A stretch of 64,000 nt of DNA. Source: Macrobrachium rosenbergii. Taxonomy: Eukaryota; Arthropoda; Malacostraca; Decapoda; Palaemonidae. The stretch lies in the NCBI RefSeq assembly GCF_040412425.1, contig NC_089766.1, forward strand, positions 13,689,508 through 13,753,507, given 5' to 3'. A program made the translations under genes and the position numbers. Shown here in pieces: positions 60,026 to 64,000 of the stretch. Under the pieces are notes generated by a model that saw only the letters and a list, made by a program, of their open reading frames with translations, made no database searches and was not told where the DNA came from. Numbering within the stretch: the stretch's first letter is position 1; the number at the start of each line of letters is the position of its first letter.

Positions 60026-60519
60026 CTGTAAACAAACACTTAAGGTCCCTGATAGTATTACTTCCCCCAACCCCCACCTGGCCCGGAAGAACAGAGGGTG
60101 GAGAAAAAAATAGGAACTAAGAAAAGAAGAAAATGCGATATTAAATGGAGGAATATGAATAGAAAAGAATAAATAACAACAACAAAGATGATGAATAAAA
60201 AGGGGAAGAGGCTGAAAAAACTAGATAAAGTAACACAAAGGGGGAAAGAATGCCCCAGTTTAAGCGACCTTCAGAAATAGTTTTGCTCTTAGAGGGACGT
60301 CGCCTTTAAATGAAACCGGGAGGTGTTGTGGGGGGTGGGGGGGAGAGCGATCGTCCATCATCGTCTCCTCATCGTCGCAGTGGTTCCTTCCCTTTTTAGT
60401 AGAAATGCGTGACCTCCTCTTTTATTTGGCTATTCTTATATCACAAATTGCCTGGAGGGAAAAAGGAGCTGACTGGAAAGGCTTATTTTGTTGTTGCTTC
60501 ATGTATGTATGTACATTCA

Positions 60520-60531
60520 CACACACACACA

Positions 60532-60614
<83 letters not shown>
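60520..60614. repeat. Compound (CA)n-(CT)n-(TA)n microsatellite
   Basis: Three dinucleotide motifs in direct succession. Confidence 0.97.
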
Positions 60615-60618
<4 letters not shown>

Positions 60619-60702
60619 TCATATGAATCTGAATAATAACATGTATATAAAATACATATGACCTGAATAATAATATACATAATAAAATACATACACACAT
60701 AT

Positions 60703-60952
<250 letters not shown>

Positions 60953-61318
60953 TGACCATCCTCCTAATCGTAAATACTTTCAACTTTTCAAAAGAATGGC
61001 ATGAAATGCAAAAGTCCACTAGCCAGTTTATGAAGTCTAAAAGAGAGTTGGAACCTGAGAGCAACTGCACCACTATGAATTACCTGGCAAGCTAAAAATC
61101 AATAATTGCATACCAGCGTAGTTTTAATGCTGAAAAGAATTACTTCCCCAACTCTCTCTCTCAATGACTCTCAATAGCATTTCTCTCTCTCTTATCCCTT
61201 CTGAGTTAATAATATATATAAATAATCATATATATATATATATATATGGAACATATAAATAAATTTATTTCTGTTCAACATATGATTGTATGACTATTTA
61301 TCACATCACTGTGATTGA

Positions 61319-61320
<2 letters not shown>

Positions 61321-61388
<68 letters not shown>
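61321..61388. repeat. (TA)n microsatellite
   Basis: 68 bp of TA. Confidence 0.97.
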
Positions 61389-61390
<2 letters not shown>

Positions 61391-61737
61391 AATACGAAAG
61401 AAAAAATTCCACTCCCCCTTAAATGCTAAATATTACCATACGAGCTCAAACTAGGCCTATAAAGAAAATGTGAGCATAAACAAAATATACATTCACGACG
61501 ACAGAATGGAAAAGTCGCGTGAGCTAAATGGACTCTAAATAATTCTTTTTTTGGGGGAGCCAGGGACCGGGAAGGGGGTCCAAGTAGTGGATCTTCCGTC
61601 ACGAAATAGGGCTCCATTTAATGAAACTTACGTGTCAAGTCTACGAGATAATACCCTCTCTCTCTCTCTCTCTTGAAACTTACGAGAAGATTACTTCGCA
61701 TATATGAAAAGTAAAATGATAAAATTCTTCCAAGAAC

Positions 61738-61740
<3 letters not shown>

Positions 61741-61809
<69 letters not shown>
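61741..61809. repeat. (GA)n microsatellite
   Basis: 69-bp GA run. Confidence 0.98.
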
Positions 61810-61810
<1 letters not shown>

Positions 61811-62039
61811 CCTAAAGCCACAGCTATTTTACATAAATCCAAAGTGAACGTGGATTCCGGTTTCTAATGGCTGTAATATCAAAAGTTTACACCGCTCGTT
61901 AAGGTGAAACACAATGCCAGGGAAATATTACGAGCATAATAATTAATAATGACGATAGAATAAAATACAAAAAAAAAGAATACACTAATAAGAAAATCAT
62001 AGACACAGACAGACAGACATACAGACACAAGCGCATATA

Positions 62040-62182
<143 letters not shown>

Positions 62183-62488
62183 GAAAGAGCCACGACGATA
62201 GTGACATGAAAAACAAGAGTGGCATTTCCGTGTAATAAAACACAATGTGTATCTCCATATATAATCTTTTTGTGAGTAACAACCACTTGTCGTCCAGACC
62301 AGGGCCAGCTCTCTCTCACCGCTAGCCTATATATTTCAGTCTACGGAATATAGTCATACTACTGTCTTATAATTACTGTCATTTTGGGTGATGTGGGTGC
62401 GCTAGTTAATAACACAAGAGAAAATCAGCAGCCATAATATAAACAATAACACTACGATGAGGTAAACGACTAAATTATGAACTTGAGA

Positions 62489-62544
<56 letters not shown>

Positions 62545-62668
62545 TGATGGTGTAAAGTCCACAGTAATGTAAATGAAAATATACTCGTATATTTTAAAAT
62601 ACAATTTTTAAATATATCTTTTACATTATTGTGGATTTTTTTTACCGCTGTACTGACTCATGAGGTTA

Positions 62669-62731
<63 letters not shown>
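62489..62731. repeat. Two (AAT)n microsatellites
   Basis: 62489-62543 and 62669-62731, each followed or preceded by unique AT-rich sequence. Confidence 0.96.
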
Positions 62732-62849
62732 TATCTTATAAAAAGCTGTTGGAAACCCTAATTCCTTAATGATAATAGTAATCTTACAGACGCACACAAT
62801 ATATGAGAGAGAGAGAGAGATACAATAAACACGTAAAGGAACGAACACG

Positions 62850-62951
62850 TTACCATTCCCCAGTATTCGACATACTCAACACAGAGAGAGAAACAAAATA
62901 AACATATAAAGGAACCCAACACGTTATCATTCTCCAGTATTCGACATACTC

Positions 62952-63003
<52 letters not shown>

Positions 63004-63023
63004 GAGAGAGAGAGAGAGAGAGA
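62850..63023. repeat. Diverged direct repeat with (GA)n
   Basis: CCAGTATTCGACATACTCAA occurs at about 62860 and 62935, about 75 bp apart, each followed by CAGAGAGAGA. The second copy carries a GA tract of about 70 bp. Confidence 0.88.
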
Positions 63024-63186
63024 GCCAATAACACTCTGCATGATGAAAGATTTGATTAGCCAAAAGGGAAAGACTTTGGTCACAGGAGCGAGCGTATCGA
63101 CACGCCTTCGCTCCCGGAAATTATTCCCAGTTGAATCAATCCAGCTTTTAAATTAATATACTTATTAAGCATTAAACCTTCACCAT

Positions 63187-63580
63187 TTTAGTTTTCTGTA
63201 AAAGGCTTTGTCTGTCCGTCCGCAATTTTTTCTGTCCGCACTTTTTATGTCCGCCATCAGATTTTAAAAACTACTGAGGCTAGAGGGCTGCAAATTGGTA
63301 TGTTGATCATCCACCCTCCTATCATCAAACATACCAAATTGCAGCTTTCTAGACTCCGTGGTTCTGATTTTATTTAAGGTTGAAATTAGCCATAATCGTG
63401 CGTCTCGCAACGATATATGACAGGCTACCACCGGGCCGTGGTTAAAGTTTCATGGGACGCGGCTCATACAGCATTATACCGAGACCACCGAAAGATAGAT
63501 CTATTTTCGTCGGCCTTGATTATACGCTGTACAGAAAACTCGATTGCGCCGAAGACATTCGGCGCATTCTTTACTTGTTT
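63187..63580 (+). repeat. Dispersed hairpin-rich element B, copy 3
   Basis: Full-length form like copy 1: TTTAGTTTTCTG start, CTGTCCGTCCGC tandem words, internal inverted repeat, CCACCGAAAGATAGATCTAT segment and terminal hairpin before CATTCTTTACTTGTTT. Confidence 0.93.
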
Positions 63581-63607
63581 GAGTGAAGATTCTTGCAGTT
63601 TAATGAC

Positions 63608-63609
<2 letters not shown>

Positions 63610-63670
<61 letters not shown>

Positions 63671-63995
63671 AATATTACTGAAAACCAAACCAAAATAATT
63701 TTGTTGACTACTATAGATATATCAAAGTTTATGTGAGATTTTAAAACTTTATAGGATAAAGTTTTCCTGACTTTATTTTGTATTTCAGTGCTCACGATGA
63801 TATTATGAATCTCTCATGATCTGAAAGCTCCTATCCTGATATTTACTTACGATTTGGAAATTAGTTAACAATAAATGCAACAGTGTGCAAATAATTCAGA
63901 ATTCCCGTCTTGAAAATTATCATAGTAATTTGATGTAAATGTACAGAAAAATGAATAATGCCTATTAAAGAATTATTATTATTATTATTATTATT
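63610..63995. repeat. (ATT)n microsatellites
   Basis: ATT at 63610-63669 and again at 63972-63995 near the window end; the DNA between shows no gene. Confidence 0.93.
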
Positions 63996-64000
63996 GATGT

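Overview
This window is eukaryotic nuclear DNA, most likely from a decapod crustacean. It holds one clearly recognisable gene, split into short exons with canonical GT-AG introns. It is very rich in (GA)n, (TA)n and (AAT)n microsatellites and carries several interspersed repeat families of a type I associate with decapod genomes; a caridean prawn such as Macrobrachium is my best but unverified guess. There are no operons, CRISPR arrays or prokaryotic features.

The gene is a cyclic-nucleotide-gated cation channel alpha subunit (CNGA type) on the minus strand. I could place twelve coding exons from 35536 down to a stop codon at 12715. Their reading phases agree at every junction, and they join into 647 residues: a cytoplasmic N-terminal part, S1-S6 with the TIGET pore filter, the C-linker, the whole cyclic-nucleotide-binding domain and the C-terminal leucine zipper. 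The start codon is not certain. A candidate upstream exon in the right phase lies at 47753-47810.

Layout. 1-5000: no gene recognised, only a fossil repeat. 5.4-8.9 kb: a decayed Ty3/gypsy-type retrotransposon, plus strand. 9-12.2 kb: nothing recognised except a small repeat remnant. 12.7-35.5 kb: the CNGA gene, with introns carrying SINEs, two other dispersed repeat families, a 94-bp tandem repeat and many microsatellites. 35.5-64 kb: mostly repeats. These include a SINE inserted into a LINE remnant with a visible target-site duplication, a 1.3-kb near-perfect palindrome centred at 45053, a 96-bp tandem array, head-to-head SINEs, a 25-bp minisatellite, a Penelope-like element remnant and two smaller palindromes. 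Microsatellites are scarce before 24 kb and dense afterwards.

I saw no new multi-gene system. The most notable items are the phased CNGA gene model, repeats lying within about 15 bp of splice sites at two N-terminal exons, the 1.3-kb palindrome, and a three-copy hairpin-rich element whose middle copy lost a segment precisely between 7-bp direct repeats.
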